A stretch of DNA of 64,000 nt, taken from positions 186,001 to 250,000 of the forward strand of contig NZ_BLJO01000003.1 of assembly GCF_009932555.1 (NCBI RefSeq). Reading direction: 5' to 3'. Shown here one piece after another: positions 37,103 to 47,099 of the stretch. Every line of letters begins with the position of its first letter. Positions within the stretch are counted from its first letter, which is position 1. This DNA comes from Steroidobacter agaridevorans (GTDB taxonomy: Bacteria; Pseudomonadota; Gammaproteobacteria; Steroidobacterales; Steroidobacteraceae). A program made the position numbers and the translations under genes. Below the pieces are notes generated by a model. That model did not search any database. It had not been told where the DNA came from and worked only from the letters and a program-made list of their open reading frames with translations.

Positions 37103-38497
37103 ATGCTGCCTGTCGTCGCTCTGGTCGGTCGCCCCAACGTCGGTAAATCGACGTTGTTCAACTTTCTCACGCGTACCCGCGACGCCCTCGTCGCGGACAT
37201 GCCCGGCCTCACGCGCGACCGCAATTACGGCTACGGCAAAGTCGGCTCGATTCCGTATGTCGTCGTCGACACCGGCGGTCTCGTTGTCGACGCCCGAGGC
37301 GTCGAGCAGCAGATGGTCAAGCAAGCGCTGCGTGCGGTCGAAGAGGCCGATCGCGTTTTGTTTCTGGTCGATTCGCGCGCCGGCGTGACGCCGGACGATC
37401 ACTACATCGCGCAGACGCTGCGCAAGCTGAACAAGAAGGTATTCCTGCTCGCCAACAAGGCGGAGGGTGTCGACTCGGCAACGGCCGGCGCCGACTTCTA
37501 TGGGCTCGGCTTGGGCGAGCCTCAAGCGATCTCCGCTCAGCATGGCGATGGCGTGCGGAGCCTGATGGATGAGGTGTTCGAAGGCATCGAGCTGCCCGAA
37601 GGCGCCGCTGCGGCGGGCGGACAGGATGACATTCGCGTCGCGGTCATTGGCCGACCCAATGTCGGCAAGTCGACGCTGATCAATCGCCTGCTCGGCGAAG
37701 AGCGGCTGATCTCCTTCGACCAGCCCGGCACCACGCGCGATGCGGTGTTCGTGCCATTCGAGCGCGACGGCCAAACGTATACATTGATCGACACCGCCGG
37801 CGTGCGCCGCCGCGCCCGCGTCGAGGAAGCGATCGAGAAGTTCAGCGTCATCAAGGCGCTGCAGGCGGTCGATTCAGCCAACGTCGTGATCGGCGTGATC
37901 GATGCTCACGATGCCGTGACTGAGCAGGACGCGAGCTTGTTCGGCATGGTCGCCGAGCGCGGCCGCGCGTTGTTGATCGCGGTCAACAAGTGGGACGGCA
38001 TTCCGTCCGACAAGCGAGATGAGATCCGCGCGGGCCTGGATTTGCGTCTGCCGTTCCTGGATTTCGCACCGGTGCACTTTATTTCGGCCTTGCATGGCAC
38101 GGGCGTGGGCGAGTTGATGCGCGCCGTGAAGCATGCGTACGACGCGTCGATGCGAGAGATGGCAACGCCCGAGCTGACGCGGGTGTTGGAAACGGCGATG
38201 GTGCAACACCAGCCGCCGCTGGTTCGCGGCCGTCGCATCAAGCTGCGCTACGCGCACCAGGGCGGGCGCAACCCGCCCATCATCGTGGTTCACGGCAACC
38301 AGATCCAGCACGTCCCGGATGCATACAAGCGCTATCTGGCGAACGTCTTCCGTAAGAACTTTCGGCTGGAAGGTACGCCGGTGCGCGTGCAGTTCCGTGC
38401 CGATGACAATCCGTTCAAAGGTAAACGGAATCCGCTGACACCTCGCCAGCGCCGCACCGAGCAGCGCAGGGCGAAGCGCTCTCACAAGAAGAGCTGA
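37103..38497 (+). CDS. der: Ribosome-associated GTPase Der (EngA)
   Basis: 464-aa double GTPase needed for 50S ribosome maturation. Two tandem G domains each carry a P-loop (GRPNVGKST, at residue ~10 and ~180) and a DT(A)G motif; the second has NKWD. The KH-like C-terminal domain ends in a Lys/Arg-rich tail ([17 protein letters not shown]). The ATG at 37103 gives the family start [17 protein letters not shown]; the open frame upstream overlaps bamB and is not part of the gene. Confidence 0.97.
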   Translation: MLPVVALVGRPNVGKSTLFNFLTRTRDALVADMPGLTRDRNYGYGKVGSIPYVVVDTGGLVVDARGVEQQMVKQALRAVEEADRVLFLVDSRAGVTPDDHYIAQTLRKLNKKVFLLANKAEGVDSATAGADFYGLGLGEPQAISAQHGDGVRSLMDEVFEGIELPEGAAAAGGQDDIRVAVIGRPNVGKSTLINRLLGEERLISFDQPGTTRDAVFVPFERDGQTYTLIDTAGVRRRARVEEAIEKFSVIKALQAVDSANVVIGVIDAHDAVTEQDASLFGMVAERGRALLIAVNKWDGIPSDKRDEIRAGLDLRLPFLDFAPVHFISALHGTGVGELMRAVKHAYDASMREMATPELTRVLETAMVQHQPPLVRGRRIKLRYAHQGGRNPPIIVVHGNQIQHVPDAYKRYLANVFRKNFRLEGTPVRVQFRADDNPFKGKRNPLTPRQRRTEQRRAKRSHKKS

Positions 38498-38521
38498 CGT
38501 CAGGCGCGCTGACGCGCGTCG

Positions 38522-38557
38522 CCCTTCCGTTCACGGAAGGGGGCAGGGGGTGGGGTT
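38522..38557 (+). repeat. REP-like palindrome (copy A)
   Basis: CCCTTCCGT-TC-ACGGAAGGG, a perfect 9-bp stem, followed by the G-rich tail GGCAGGGGGTGGGG. It is in the gap after der. The same design (hairpin with GT..AC top, then AGGGGGTGGG) recurs at 39801 and 39919. Confidence 0.75.
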
Positions 38558-38666
38558 TTCCGGCCAGCAACGCCCACCTTAGGCATTTGCATATAGCACC
38601 CGGCAATGTTCGATCGTCACGCGCCGGGTTTACACTGCCCGTAACAATCCGGTTCTGGACTCCCTC

Positions 38667-39779
38667 ATGGCTTCAGCCCGCAAAATTCTCAACCTCGACC
38701 GCCCATTTCCCATGCGGCGGGGCGGCGCTCTGCAGGACGTGCAGATCGCGTATGAGACCTGGGGCGACCTGAGTTTCTGCAACGACAACGCCATTCTGAT
38801 CTTCACCGGCCTGTCGCCCTCGGCGCACGCGGCGTCCTCCACCGAGGATCCGGCGCCGGGCTGGTGGGAAGACATGATCGGCCCGGGCCGCCCGATCGAT
38901 ACGCGCCGCTTCTTCGTGATCTGCGTGAACTCGCTCGGCAGCCCTTTCGGTTCTACCTCGCCGACGTCCATCAATCCCGCCACCGGTCAGTGCTATCGAC
39001 TGACGTTTCCCGTGCTGACGGTGGAAGACATCGCCCGCGCGGGCCACGAAGTCGTCACATCTCTTGGAATCAAGAAACTCGCCGCCGTCGTCGGCCCGTC
39101 GCTCGGCGGCATGACGGTGCTGGCTTACTGCGCTTTGTTTCCTGAAGGGGCGAGGGCGCTCGTTTCCATTTCCTCCGCCGCGCGCTCGACGCCATTCGCA
39201 ATCGCCCTGCGCTCACTGCAGCGGGAAATGATTCGCAAAGATCCCGCCTGGCTGGAAGGCAACTATGCGTCGGATGCGATTCCCGTGCAGGGCATGCGCC
39301 TCGCTCGCAAGCTCGGCATGATCACGTATCGTTCCGCGAAGGAATGGCTGCAACGCTTCGGCCGCGAGCGCGCCAACGCCGAGCGCAAGCCGGGCGATCC
39401 GTTCGGCATCGACTTCGAAGTCGAGTCGTATCTGGAAAATCACGCGGTCAAATTCATCGGCCAGTTCGACCCGAACTGCTACCTCTACATCTCGCGCGCC
39501 ATGGACCTGTTCGACCTCGCCGACCACGGCGGCTCGGTCGCCGAAGCGCTGCGCCGGTTCACTGTCGAGCGCGCCTTGATCATCGGCGTCGAGACCGACC
39601 TGCTGTTCCCCATCGAACAACAACAAGAGCTCGCCGACGGCCTGAGCAACGGCACCCGCACCGTGCAGTTCGCCCGCCTCGCGTCCATCCAGGGCCACGA
39701 CTCCTTCCTGGTCGACATGGACCGCTTCCGGCCGGTGATCACCGACTTCCTGGCGGAGCTGAAGCTGGCGAATCCCTGA
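38667..39779 (+). CDS. MetX-family O-acyltransferase (serine/homoserine O-succinyl- or acetyltransferase)
   Basis: 370-aa alpha/beta-hydrolase-fold acyltransferase of the MetX family. The nucleophile Ser is in VVGPSLGGMTVL, the Asp in ETDLLFP and the His in QGHDSFLVD. The family transfers acetyl or succinyl from CoA to homoserine (methionine route) or, in Xanthomonas-type enzymes, succinyl to serine (cysteine route). Details such as GLSPSAHAASSTEDPAPGWW and FDPNCYLYISRAMDLFDLA resemble what I remember of the Xanthomonas serine O-succinyltransferase group, so methionine function should not be assumed. Single gene between two REP-like regions. Confidence 0.88.
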   Translation: MASARKILNLDRPFPMRRGGALQDVQIAYETWGDLSFCNDNAILIFTGLSPSAHAASSTEDPAPGWWEDMIGPGRPIDTRRFFVICVNSLGSPFGSTSPTSINPATGQCYRLTFPVLTVEDIARAGHEVVTSLGIKKLAAVVGPSLGGMTVLAYCALFPEGARALVSISSAARSTPFAIALRSLQREMIRKDPAWLEGNYASDAIPVQGMRLARKLGMITYRSAKEWLQRFGRERANAERKPGDPFGIDFEVESYLENHAVKFIGQFDPNCYLYISRAMDLFDLADHGGSVAEALRRFTVERALIIGVETDLLFPIEQQQELADGLSNGTRTVQFARLASIQGHDSFLVDMDRFRPVITDFLAELKLANP

Positions 39780-39800
39780 TTGGTCCACTGGGCCTGAAGA

Positions 39801-39837
39801 CCCACCCCCTAACCCCCTCCCGTGAACGGGAGGGGGA
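39801..39837 (-). repeat. REP-like palindrome (copy B, inverted)
   Basis: On the minus strand: CCCTCCCGT-TC-ACGGGAGGG followed by GGTTAGGGGGTGGG. It lies just after the acyltransferase stop, in opposite orientation to copy C 80 bp further on. Confidence 0.8.
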
Positions 39838-39918
39838 ACTAGGTTTTTTATTTCTTCCTCGGAAGGGGAATGGGCAATAAAAGCCGGCCGCCTCTGGAAA
39901 GAAAAAAGAAAAATCAAA

Positions 39919-39957
39919 TTCCCCCTCCCGTACACGGGAGGGGGTCAGGGGGTGGGT
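39919..39957 (+). repeat. REP-like palindrome (copy C)
   Basis: CCCTCCCGT-AC-ACGGGAGGG followed by GGTCAGGGGGTGGG on the plus strand. With copy B it forms a head-to-head pair around an A/T-rich centre (39838-39918) between two convergent genes, like a BIME of enteric REP elements. Confidence 0.8.
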
Positions 39958-39977
39958 CCTCCGGCCGGCGAGGCGAG

Positions 39978-40817
39978 CTACTTGCTGCCGATAAACAGCG
40001 CCGGATCCACCATCGCGCGGTTCAGCGCGACGCCCCAGTGGAGGTGCGGGCCGGTGACGCGGCCGGTGGCGCCGACGGTGCCGATCAGCTCGCCTTGGTC
40101 GACACGGTCGCCGGGTTTTACTTTGATGGTGTCGAGGTGGCAGTACATGGTCACGAGGCCGTCGCCGTGATCGATGTAGAGCGTGTTGCCGTTGAAGAAG
40201 AAGTCGCCGGCTTCCACGACCGTGCCCGCGGCGGGCGATTTGATCGGTGTGCCTTTGGGAGCGGCGATGTCCATGCCGGAGTGGGGATTGCGGGGCTGGC
40301 CGTTGAACACGCGGCGCGAGCCGTACGAGTCGGACCGCACGCCTTCGACGGGCGACACCAATTGCAGTGACGGCGTCTCCAGCGCGGTGTACTTGGACAG
40401 CGCCGCGTCCGAGCGCTTCGTTTCCTGGCCAATGCGCTTCAAATCATCGGGATTCGGCTCGACCTTGCGCTGATCCTTGATGGTCAGATACTGAGTTCGA
40501 TATTTCTTGTCCGTGATGCGAAAGGGCACTTCGGTCGTGCCTTGCGGAGTGCTGACCTTCACCTTCAGCTCACCCGGCTTTTCCGCGAGCGGAATGCCGA
40601 CCACGGCGACCCATTGGTCGTTCCGGCGAACGACCGCGACTCGGTGCGTATTGAAGATCACCGTGGGCGCCATCTCGCCGCCCGGCACTGGCACGAGCGC
40701 GATGCCGCCGGGAACACGGCTTTCCGTCGGCAGCACAGCGGCGCCGGCAGCGAAGCCGGCAAACAGCAACAAAGAAGCGGAGAAGCGAAGCAAGCGAGAC
40801 TGGATCGTCGAGGTCAT
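39978..40817 (-). CDS. M23 family metallopeptidase (LytM/peptidoglycan endopeptidase-like)
   Basis: 279-aa exported zinc peptidase. The signal peptide is LLRFSASLLLFAGFAAGAA, followed by a beta-rich N-domain. The catalytic LytM domain has the zinc ligands in HSGMDIAAPKGTP (HxxxD) and GPHLHWGVALN (HxH), both intact, so it is probably an active cell-wall endopeptidase rather than an EnvC/NlpD-type activator. The start overlaps the xseA stop by 4 nt (ATGA), so it is translated from the same mRNA. Confidence 0.92.
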   Translation of the reverse strand: MTSTIQSRLLRFSASLLLFAGFAAGAAVLPTESRVPGGIALVPVPGGEMAPTVIFNTHRVAVVRRNDQWVAVVGIPLAEKPGELKVKVSTPQGTTEVPFRITDKKYRTQYLTIKDQRKVEPNPDDLKRIGQETKRSDAALSKYTALETPSLQLVSPVEGVRSDSYGSRRVFNGQPRNPHSGMDIAAPKGTPIKSPAAGTVVEAGDFFFNGNTLYIDHGDGLVTMYCHLDTIKVKPGDRVDQGELIGTVGATGRVTGPHLHWGVALNRAMVDPALFIGSK

Positions 40818-42502
40818 TGGTTCTCGTCATCTCGATGCGGCGTGATTTGCTCGACGCGAGCCTGCAAGGTGCCGCGGGACAAACGGGTTTGAATGATGTC
40901 GCCTTTGTTCACTGACGTGGCATCCGTAACGACCGTGCCGTCAGCATCAGAGACGATGGCATAGCCACGCTGCAAGGTCGCGAGCGGGCTTACCGTATTC
41001 AACTTGCCGGCCGCGAGCGTGAATCGTGCTTCCAACTTGCGCAGCTGTCGTTGCAACGACGTCTCCATGCGCCGGTCGGCAATCTCGACTCGACGGTGCA
41101 AGGAGGCGATGCGAGCAGCCGGAGACTGCTGTCGCAGATTGCTGGCCGCGTGACGCAGCCGACTCTCGGCCATGCTCACGCGCCGTTGCAACGACGTACC
41201 CAGTGTCTTGCGTGCAATCTCCAATCTGCCGCGCGCATCGGCGACGCGCAGAGCTGGCGAGCGCTGCCGAAGATGTGCGGCGAGCTCTACCAGCGTGCTT
41301 CGGCGCTGAAACAACCCATGCCGGATGCAACGACTCAATCGTTGCTCCAAATCATCCAGACGCTGCGCCTTCTGACGTAGCTCCACGCCCGGATGCACTT
41401 GCGCCAGGCGCCGCTCCAGCCACACGAGCCGTTGCTGTCGAGACGCCATGTTTCGAACCATCGCGGTTCGCACGCGACGGCCGAGCAGATCGACACTGCG
41501 CGTCCATTCATTGCAATCGGGCGCGACGATTTCCGCCGCACCCGAGGGCGTCGGTGCACGCACGTCGGCGACGAAATCGGCGATGGTGAAATCCACTTCG
41601 TGACCGACACCGGAGACGACCGGAATCTGACAATCGAAGATGGCGCGCGCGACCGCTTCTTCGTTGAACGCCCACAAGTCCTCGAGCGAGCCACCGCCGC
41701 GAGCGACGATCAGCACATCGCACTCGGCACGAGCCGACGCCATCCGAATGGTCCTCGCGATCTGGCCGGCCGCGCTCTCACCTTGCACCTGAACCGGATA
41801 GATCAACACCGGGATCGTGCAGAACCGGCGTCGCAGAATATTGAGCACGTCGCGAACGGCCGCGCCCGTCGGGGAGGTGACAACGCCGATCCGGCGGGGC
41901 AGGCGAGGCAGCGGCTTCTTCCGATTCGCGTCGAACAGGCCTTCGGCGGCCAACTTGTTTTTCAGCTGCTCGAAACGTCGGCGGAGCACGCCTTCGCCCG
42001 CTTCCTCCATGTAGTCGGCGATGAATTGATACTCGCCGCGCGGCTCGTAGAGGCTCACGCGTCCGCGCGTCAGTACATGCATGCCGTCCTTGGGGGTGAA
42101 GCGAGCGCCGAGGTTCTTTTGACGGAACATGGCGCATCGCAGTTGGGCGGACTCGTCTTTGAGCGAGAAGTACCAGTGCCCGGAGGAGGGGCGCGACAGG
42201 TTGGAGATCTCGCCCTCCATCCAGAGCGACGGCAGGCCCCGCTCGAGCAGCATGCGGGCCTCCTTGTTCAGCCGGCCGGGCGTATAGACATCGCGTTCAG
42301 GCTCGGTCGAGGTGGGCGTCGCTGCATCGATATCGTCTATCGGCGCGCGCACCGGCGCCCGGGCGGCCTTACGGACGGGCGGAGTCGCGGCCTTCCTGGC
42401 CACAGGAGCGGGCTCGGCCGGGGGCGGGGCGGGCGTAGTCTCCTCAGGCGGCTTCGGGGCCGGCGGCGGCATGGAGAAGTCGAATTCCAGTTCGCGATTC
42501 AT
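40814..42502 (-). CDS. xseA: Exodeoxyribonuclease VII large subunit
   Basis: 562-aa XseA, the large subunit of the ssDNA exonuclease made with XseB. The OB-fold N-domain starts near residue 72 ([20 protein letters not shown] ... [20 protein letters not shown]). The catalytic domain follows ([20 protein letters not shown] ... [16 protein letters not shown]) and a long coiled-coil closes the protein. Residues 1-71 are an unusual Pro/Ala/Arg-rich extension before the OB fold. The ATG at 42502 is preferred over an in-frame one at 42547. It is divergent from guaB and in operon with the M23 peptidase gene. Confidence 0.94.
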   Translation of the reverse strand: MNRELEFDFSMPPPAPKPPEETTPAPPPAEPAPVARKAATPPVRKAARAPVRAPIDDIDAATPTSTEPERDVYTPGRLNKEARMLLERGLPSLWMEGEISNLSRPSSGHWYFSLKDESAQLRCAMFRQKNLGARFTPKDGMHVLTRGRVSLYEPRGEYQFIADYMEEAGEGVLRRRFEQLKNKLAAEGLFDANRKKPLPRLPRRIGVVTSPTGAAVRDVLNILRRRFCTIPVLIYPVQVQGESAAGQIARTIRMASARAECDVLIVARGGGSLEDLWAFNEEAVARAIFDCQIPVVSGVGHEVDFTIADFVADVRAPTPSGAAEIVAPDCNEWTRSVDLLGRRVRTAMVRNMASRQQRLVWLERRLAQVHPGVELRQKAQRLDDLEQRLSRCIRHGLFQRRSTLVELAAHLRQRSPALRVADARGRLEIARKTLGTSLQRRVSMAESRLRHAASNLRQQSPAARIASLHRRVEIADRRMETSLQRQLRKLEARFTLAAGKLNTVSPLATLQRGYAIVSDADGTVVTDATSVNKGDIIQTRLSRGTLQARVEQITPHRDDENQ

Positions 42503-42584
42503 TTCGGGAAGGCTACAGCCTACGTCCCGGGCGCGCACGTCCGGCATTGCCTGTCGGGCCCGATGCCCGGCTTCAGGCAGAACA

Positions 42585-42613
42585 TTTACCGGAGGGGCTC
42601 CGCCGCGTACAAT
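42585..42613 (+). promoter_or_regulatory. Promoter of guaBA
   Basis: TTTACC (42585-42590), 17-nt spacer, TACAAT (42608-42613): a sigma-70-like pair 37 bp upstream of the guaB ATG, within the xseA/guaB divergent gap. No purine repressor site was recognised. Confidence 0.6.
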
Positions 42614-42649
42614 GGCGTGCTTTCATCGATAACCCGCGGGCGCTCCACC

Positions 42650-44119
42650 ATGCGTATTCTCGAGGAAGCACTCACCTTCGACGACGTGCTTCTGGTCCCG
42701 GCTTACTCCAATTTCCTGCCGCGCGACGCTGACCTAAGCACGCAACTCACTCGCGCGATCCGACTCAATCTGCCCATCCTGTCCGCCGCCATGGACACCG
42801 TCACCGAGGCGCGCCTGGCGATCACCATCGCGCAGGAAGGCGGCATCGGCATCATCCACAAGAACATGAGCGTCGAAGCCCAGGCGCGCGAAGTGGGCAA
42901 GGTCAAGAAGTTCGAAAGCGGCGTGATCCACGACCCGATCACCATCTCGCCCGACAAGACCATTCGCGAAGTGCTGGAGCTGACCCGCTCCAAGAACATC
43001 TCCGGCGTGCCGGTCGTGGTCGGCTCCAAGGCGGTCGGCATCGTCACCCACCGCGACCTGCGGTTCGAAACCAAGCTCGACGCGCCGGTCTCCACCGTCA
43101 TGACCCCGCAAGAGCGCCTGGTCACCGTGCGTGAGAACGCGCCCAAGGACGAAGTGCTGGCGCTGCTCCACAAGCATCGCATCGAGAAGGTGCTGGTCGT
43201 GGACGCCAACTTCAACTTGAAGGGCATGATCACGGTCAAGGACTTCCAGAAGGCCACCGAATTCCCGCGTGCCGCCAAGGACGATCGAGGCGCGCTGCGC
43301 GTCGGCGCCGCTGTCGGCACCGGTGCGGACACGATGAAGCGCGTCGCCGCACTCCGCGAAGTCGGCGTCGACGTGATCATCGTCGACACCGCGCACGGCC
43401 ATTCGAGCGGCGTGATCCAGATGGTGCGTGAGATCAAGAAGACCTGGCGCGATCAGCAGGTCATTGGCGGCAACATCGTGACCGCCGACGCTGCGTTGGC
43501 GCTGGTCGAAGCGGGCGCCGACGGCGTGAAGGTCGGCATCGGCCCGGGCTCGATCTGCACGACGCGTGTCGTGGCCGGTGTGGGCGTGCCGCAGATCACG
43601 GCGGTGGCCAACGTCGCCGCCGCGTTGAAGGATTCCGGCGTGCCGCTGATCGCGGACGGCGGCATCCGCTTCTCGGGCGATATCGCCAAGGCGCTGGTCG
43701 CCGGCGCCAATTCGGTGATGTGCGGCGGCATGTTCGCCGGCACCGAAGAATCGCCGGGCGAAGTCGAGTTGTATCAAGGCGCGTCGTACAAGTCTTATCG
43801 CGGCATGGGCTCGCTGGGCGCCATGTCTCAGGCGCACGGCTCCAAGGACCGTTATTTCCAGGACGCCACCGCCGAGCTGGAAAAGCTGGTGCCGGAAGGC
43901 GTCGAAGGCCGCGTGCCCTACAAGGGTTCCGTGGTCACCATCCTGCACCAGCTGGCCGGCGGCCTGCGCGCAGCGATGGGCTACACCGGCTGCAAAACCA
44001 TCGAAGAGATGCGGACGCGGCCCCAGTTCGTACGCATCACGAACGCCGGTGTGCGCGAGAGCCACGTTCACGATGTGACTATCACAAAAGAAGCACCCAA
44101 CTACCGTGTCAGCCGATAA
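42650..44119 (+). CDS. guaB: Inosine-5'-monophosphate dehydrogenase
   Basis: 489-aa IMPDH, which oxidises IMP to XMP, the first committed step to GMP. It has a TIM barrel interrupted by two CBS domains (about residues 95-215: [40 protein letters not shown]). The catalytic loop [17 protein letters not shown] holds the Cys, and the flap lies around RGMGSLGAM. The start [20 protein letters not shown] is typical. It overlaps guaA by 14 nt. Confidence 0.98.
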   Translation: MRILEEALTFDDVLLVPAYSNFLPRDADLSTQLTRAIRLNLPILSAAMDTVTEARLAITIAQEGGIGIIHKNMSVEAQAREVGKVKKFESGVIHDPITISPDKTIREVLELTRSKNISGVPVVVGSKAVGIVTHRDLRFETKLDAPVSTVMTPQERLVTVRENAPKDEVLALLHKHRIEKVLVVDANFNLKGMITVKDFQKATEFPRAAKDDRGALRVGAAVGTGADTMKRVAALREVGVDVIIVDTAHGHSSGVIQMVREIKKTWRDQQVIGGNIVTADAALALVEAGADGVKVGIGPGSICTTRVVAGVGVPQITAVANVAAALKDSGVPLIADGGIRFSGDIAKALVAGANSVMCGGMFAGTEESPGEVELYQGASYKSYRGMGSLGAMSQAHGSKDRYFQDATAELEKLVPEGVEGRVPYKGSVVTILHQLAGGLRAAMGYTGCKTIEEMRTRPQFVRITNAGVRESHVHDVTITKEAPNYRVSR

Positions 44120-45701
44120 TTTGCCTCGCTCGGATATCCACGCGCACCGCATTCTGATTCTCGATTTCGGCGCGCAATACACTCAGCTGATCGCTCGCCG
44201 CGTCCGCGAAAGCGGCGTGTATTGCGAGATCCTTCCTTGGGACGTGACGGATGCCGAGGTACGCGAGTTTGGTGCGAAGGGCATCATCCTCTCGGGCGGT
44301 CCGGAATCGGTCACGGACACGAAAGGTCCGACGGCGCCGCAAGCGGTGTTTCAAAGCGGCGTGCCGGTGCTCGGCATCTGCTACGGCATGCAGACGATGG
44401 CGGCGCAGCTCGGTGGCCGCGTCACCGCCGGCACGCATCGCGAGTTTGGCTATGCGCAGGTGACTTCGTCGGCGCCGTGCAAATTGTTCGATGGTCTGTT
44501 CGATCACAAGGACGGGCAGGGCAGGCCGCTGCTCGATGTGTGGATGAGTCACGGCGATAAGGTCGATGAGTTGCCGCCGGGCTTCGTGGCTGTGGGCTTC
44601 ACCAACAGCGTGCCGCTCGCGGCGATGGCCGATGAGTCGCGACACTACTACGCGGTTCAATTCCACCCGGAAGTCACTCATACGCTTCAGGGCGAAAAGA
44701 TCCTCGAACGCTTCGTGCGCGAGATCTGCGGCTGCGAGGCGCGCTGGAGCCCGGGCAATATCATTACTGATTCCATCGCCCGGGTGCGCGAGCAAGTCGG
44801 TCGCGACAACGTGCTGCTCGGTTTGTCGGGCGGCGTCGATTCTTCCGTCGTCGGCGCGCTGTTACATCGTGCGATCGGCGATCAGCTCACCTGCGTGTTC
44901 GTCGATCACGGCCTGCTGCGGCAGGGCGAAGGCGACCAGGTGATGGAAACGTTTGCTCAGCACATGGGCGTGCGCGTCATTCGCGTCAATGCCGAGGAAC
45001 GTTTCCTCACGGCGTTGAAGGGCGAAGTGGATCCGGAGCGCAAGCGCAAGATCATCGGCCGTCTGTTCGTCGAAGTGTTCGAAGAAGAGGCCGCCAAGCT
45101 GCAGGGCATTCGCTGGCTCGCGCAGGGCACGATCTATCCCGACGTCATCGAGTCCGCCGGTTCGCGCACCGGCAAGGCGCACGTGATCAAGAGCCATCAC
45201 AACGTCGGCGGCCTGCCCGAGAAGATGAATCTCAAGCTGTGCGAGCCGCTGCGCGAGCTGTTCAAGGACGAAGTGCGCAAGCTCGGCGTCGAGCTCGGCC
45301 TGCCGCGCGAGATGGTGTATCGCCATCCGTTCCCTGGTCCGGGCTTGGGCGTGCGCATCCTTGGCGAAGTGACGAAGCAATATGCCGATCTGCTCCGCAA
45401 GGCCGACACGATCTTCCTCGACGAACTGCGCAAGCACGATCTCTACGATCGCACCAGCCAGGCGTTCGCGGTGTTCCTGCCCGTACGCTCGGTCGCTGTG
45501 ATGGGCGACGGCCGTCGCTATGACTACGTCATCGCCCTGCGCGCCGTCGAGACCATCGACTTCATGACCGCTCGCTGGTCGCGCCTGCCTTACGAGTTCC
45601 TGGATCTCGTGGCGCGGCGGATCTGTAACGAGGTCGATGGGATTTCGCGAGTGACGTACGACATTTCGGGGAAGCCGCCGGCCACGATCGAGTGGGAGTG
45701 A
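44106..45701 (+). CDS. guaA: GMP synthase (glutamine-hydrolysing)
   Basis: 531-aa GuaA converting XMP to GMP. The N-terminal class I amidotransferase domain has the nucleophile in [17 protein letters not shown] and the His/Glu in FHPEVTHT. The ATP-pyrophosphatase domain has [17 protein letters not shown], and the C-terminal dimerisation domain ends in PPATIEWE. It uses a GTG start inside the guaB 3' end (14-nt overlap), so production is coupled to guaB. Confidence 0.98.
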   Translation: MSADNLPRSDIHAHRILILDFGAQYTQLIARRVRESGVYCEILPWDVTDAEVREFGAKGIILSGGPESVTDTKGPTAPQAVFQSGVPVLGICYGMQTMAAQLGGRVTAGTHREFGYAQVTSSAPCKLFDGLFDHKDGQGRPLLDVWMSHGDKVDELPPGFVAVGFTNSVPLAAMADESRHYYAVQFHPEVTHTLQGEKILERFVREICGCEARWSPGNIITDSIARVREQVGRDNVLLGLSGGVDSSVVGALLHRAIGDQLTCVFVDHGLLRQGEGDQVMETFAQHMGVRVIRVNAEERFLTALKGEVDPERKRKIIGRLFVEVFEEEAAKLQGIRWLAQGTIYPDVIESAGSRTGKAHVIKSHHNVGGLPEKMNLKLCEPLRELFKDEVRKLGVELGLPREMVYRHPFPGPGLGVRILGEVTKQYADLLRKADTIFLDELRKHDLYDRTSQAFAVFLPVRSVAVMGDGRRYDYVIALRAVETIDFMTARWSRLPYEFLDLVARRICNEVDGISRVTYDISGKPPATIEWE

Positions 45702-45727
45702 GCAGTACCTTCGGGGCTGATCGTCGA

Positions 45728-46219
45728 TCAGCCCCTGTCGTCCCTGTCCGTAGCCGGTGCTGGCAGGTCGAATTCACCTTGCGTGCGGAACCGGATGCTG
45801 TTGAAGGTCGACCCGTTGAGCTTGCCTTTCAATTCATAGGCAATCGGCCCGCTGCCACCGCGCCGGATCATTTCGACTGCCTGACCTGCCATTCGGAACG
45901 CGGAGACGGTCACCGGCACGCTGACGATGGCGTCGCCGAAGCGCGGCACATTCCCATCGGCGTCGCTGACGCCGGTGGCGAAAGTTTTTCCCTGTACGTT
46001 CATTTCGACCGCCACCCCGTTGTAGTTGACCGGCGTGTCGTTTGGATTCTGTACGCGCAGCTTCACGAGCATGCGCAGCTCCAGCCCCTGGCCCTGGAGC
46101 GGCTCGATTCCGGCAACCGTTACCTGCAATGGATCGCGACCTTGAAGCGTCGCGCAACCGCCCGACGCCAGCAGTACAACCGCGAGCAAAATGACCGATA
46201 TGAGATTTCGGGCGATCAT
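45728..46219 (-). CDS. LEA type 2 / WHy-domain lipoprotein
   Basis: 163-aa lipoprotein: signal peptide with lipobox (LASGGC, Cys ~22), then one WHy (water stress/hypersensitive response) beta-sandwich (VTVAGIEPLQGQGLELRMLV ... VQNPNDTPVNYNGVAVEMNV). Such bacterial proteins are linked to desiccation or envelope stress tolerance; no precise role is known. The ATG at 46219 opens the signal peptide; a longer in-frame start (46279) adds non-signal residues. It is convergent with guaA. Confidence 0.82.
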   Translation of the reverse strand: MIARNLISVILLAVVLLASGGCATLQGRDPLQVTVAGIEPLQGQGLELRMLVKLRVQNPNDTPVNYNGVAVEMNVQGKTFATGVSDADGNVPRFGDAIVSVPVTVSAFRMAGQAVEMIRRGGSGPIAYELKGKLNGSTFNSIRFRTQGEFDLPAPATDRDDRG

Positions 46220-46368
46220 GATTCCGGGATGAAGTCTGCCCAGCAATTGCCGCTGCTCCAATAGGTACCGCGAGCGCACCGGAAATTTCTGCAGAGAGTG
46301 GGCGCCGCAGAGTGCGTTCAGCGGCCGCCCTATTCAGGCGGGGCGGGGGCTGCCCTAAGTTGGCGCCC

Positions 46369-46563
46369 ATGCAAAACCAAGCTCGCGGCCGCTCTCGCTC
46401 ACGAATCGATCGTCTCTCCCTGATCGATGAGGACGATACGCCGTCGAGCCCTTCGTATTTCGAGTGGCGCGAGCGGACGATCCGCACCCAGGCGTATCGG
46501 CCCGAGCCGAAGCCGCAGCCCAAGGTCAACTCCCTCATCCGCCTGTTTCGCCGCTTCGGCTGA
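46369..46563 (+). CDS. Small basic protein, unknown function
   Basis: 64 residues starting MQNQARGRSRSRIDRL, highly charged (Arg-rich) with a central acidic stretch (LIDEDDTPSSPSYFEW) and basic end (LIRLFRRFG). No family recognised. No strong ribosome-binding site is visible and it stands between divergent/convergent neighbours with no operon partner. The biased but sensible composition and the terminal amphipathic segment make it plausible; it may also be spurious. Confidence 0.4.
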   Translation: MQNQARGRSRSRIDRLSLIDEDDTPSSPSYFEWRERTIRTQAYRPEPKPQPKVNSLIRLFRRFG

Positions 46564-46665
46564 TCCCGCTTTTTTGATCCGTGCAGTTGTCGGAAGTCGC
46601 CTACTAAGAGCGTCCTAGGGTCGAATCCTCTTTTTCGACCAACACCGCCACCGGCGGGAGGGACC

Positions 46666-47052
46666 ATGAAAGCGACGCCGACGATCTGGACGGGCCGGGT
46701 GCTCACGGCGCTGTTCGCGCTGTTTATCCTGGGGGCATCGGTTACGCCCAAGCTGCTCGGCATGCCGGTGGCCGAGGAGACCATGAATCAGCTCGGCTGG
46801 CCGCCGGGCTACGCCTTCGGCATCGGTATTCTCGAGCTCGTATGCCTGGTGCTTTATCTCTATCCCCGCACCAACATCCTGGGCGCCATCCTGTTCATGG
46901 GCGTGTTCGGCGGCGCCATGGCCACTCAGATCCGGACCGGCAACCCGCTGTCCAGTCACCAGCTCTTCAGCATCTACCTCGGCCTATTCATGTGGGGCGG
47001 CCTGTGGCTGCGCGATCCGCAGGTGCGGGCGATGTTTCCGTTGCGGCGCTAG
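46666..47052 (+). CDS. DoxX-like membrane protein
   Basis: 128-aa protein with four membrane helices (VLTALFALFILGASVTPKLL; AFGIGILELVCLVLYLY; ILGAILFMGVFGGAMATQI; FSIYLGLFMWGGLWL) in the pattern of the DoxX-like family. GGGAGG is 7 nt before the ATG. DoxX-like proteins have poorly defined roles (oxidative stress, thiosulfate-linked redox in some). It is followed 47 bp later by marC. Confidence 0.82.
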   Translation: MKATPTIWTGRVLTALFALFILGASVTPKLLGMPVAEETMNQLGWPPGYAFGIGILELVCLVLYLYPRTNILGAILFMGVFGGAMATQIRTGNPLSSHQLFSIYLGLFMWGGLWLRDPQVRAMFPLRR

Positions 47053-47099
47053 GGCCGCTCCCATAGTCGCGCTCCGCCCGTTTGTGAGATCCTGGGCGG

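Noticed and set aside
41393-42649. 419-codon upstream extension of guaB, antisense to xseA
   Set aside because: Family-typical guaB start is at 42650, with a promoter just upstream at 42585-42613; the extension is a shadow of xseA.
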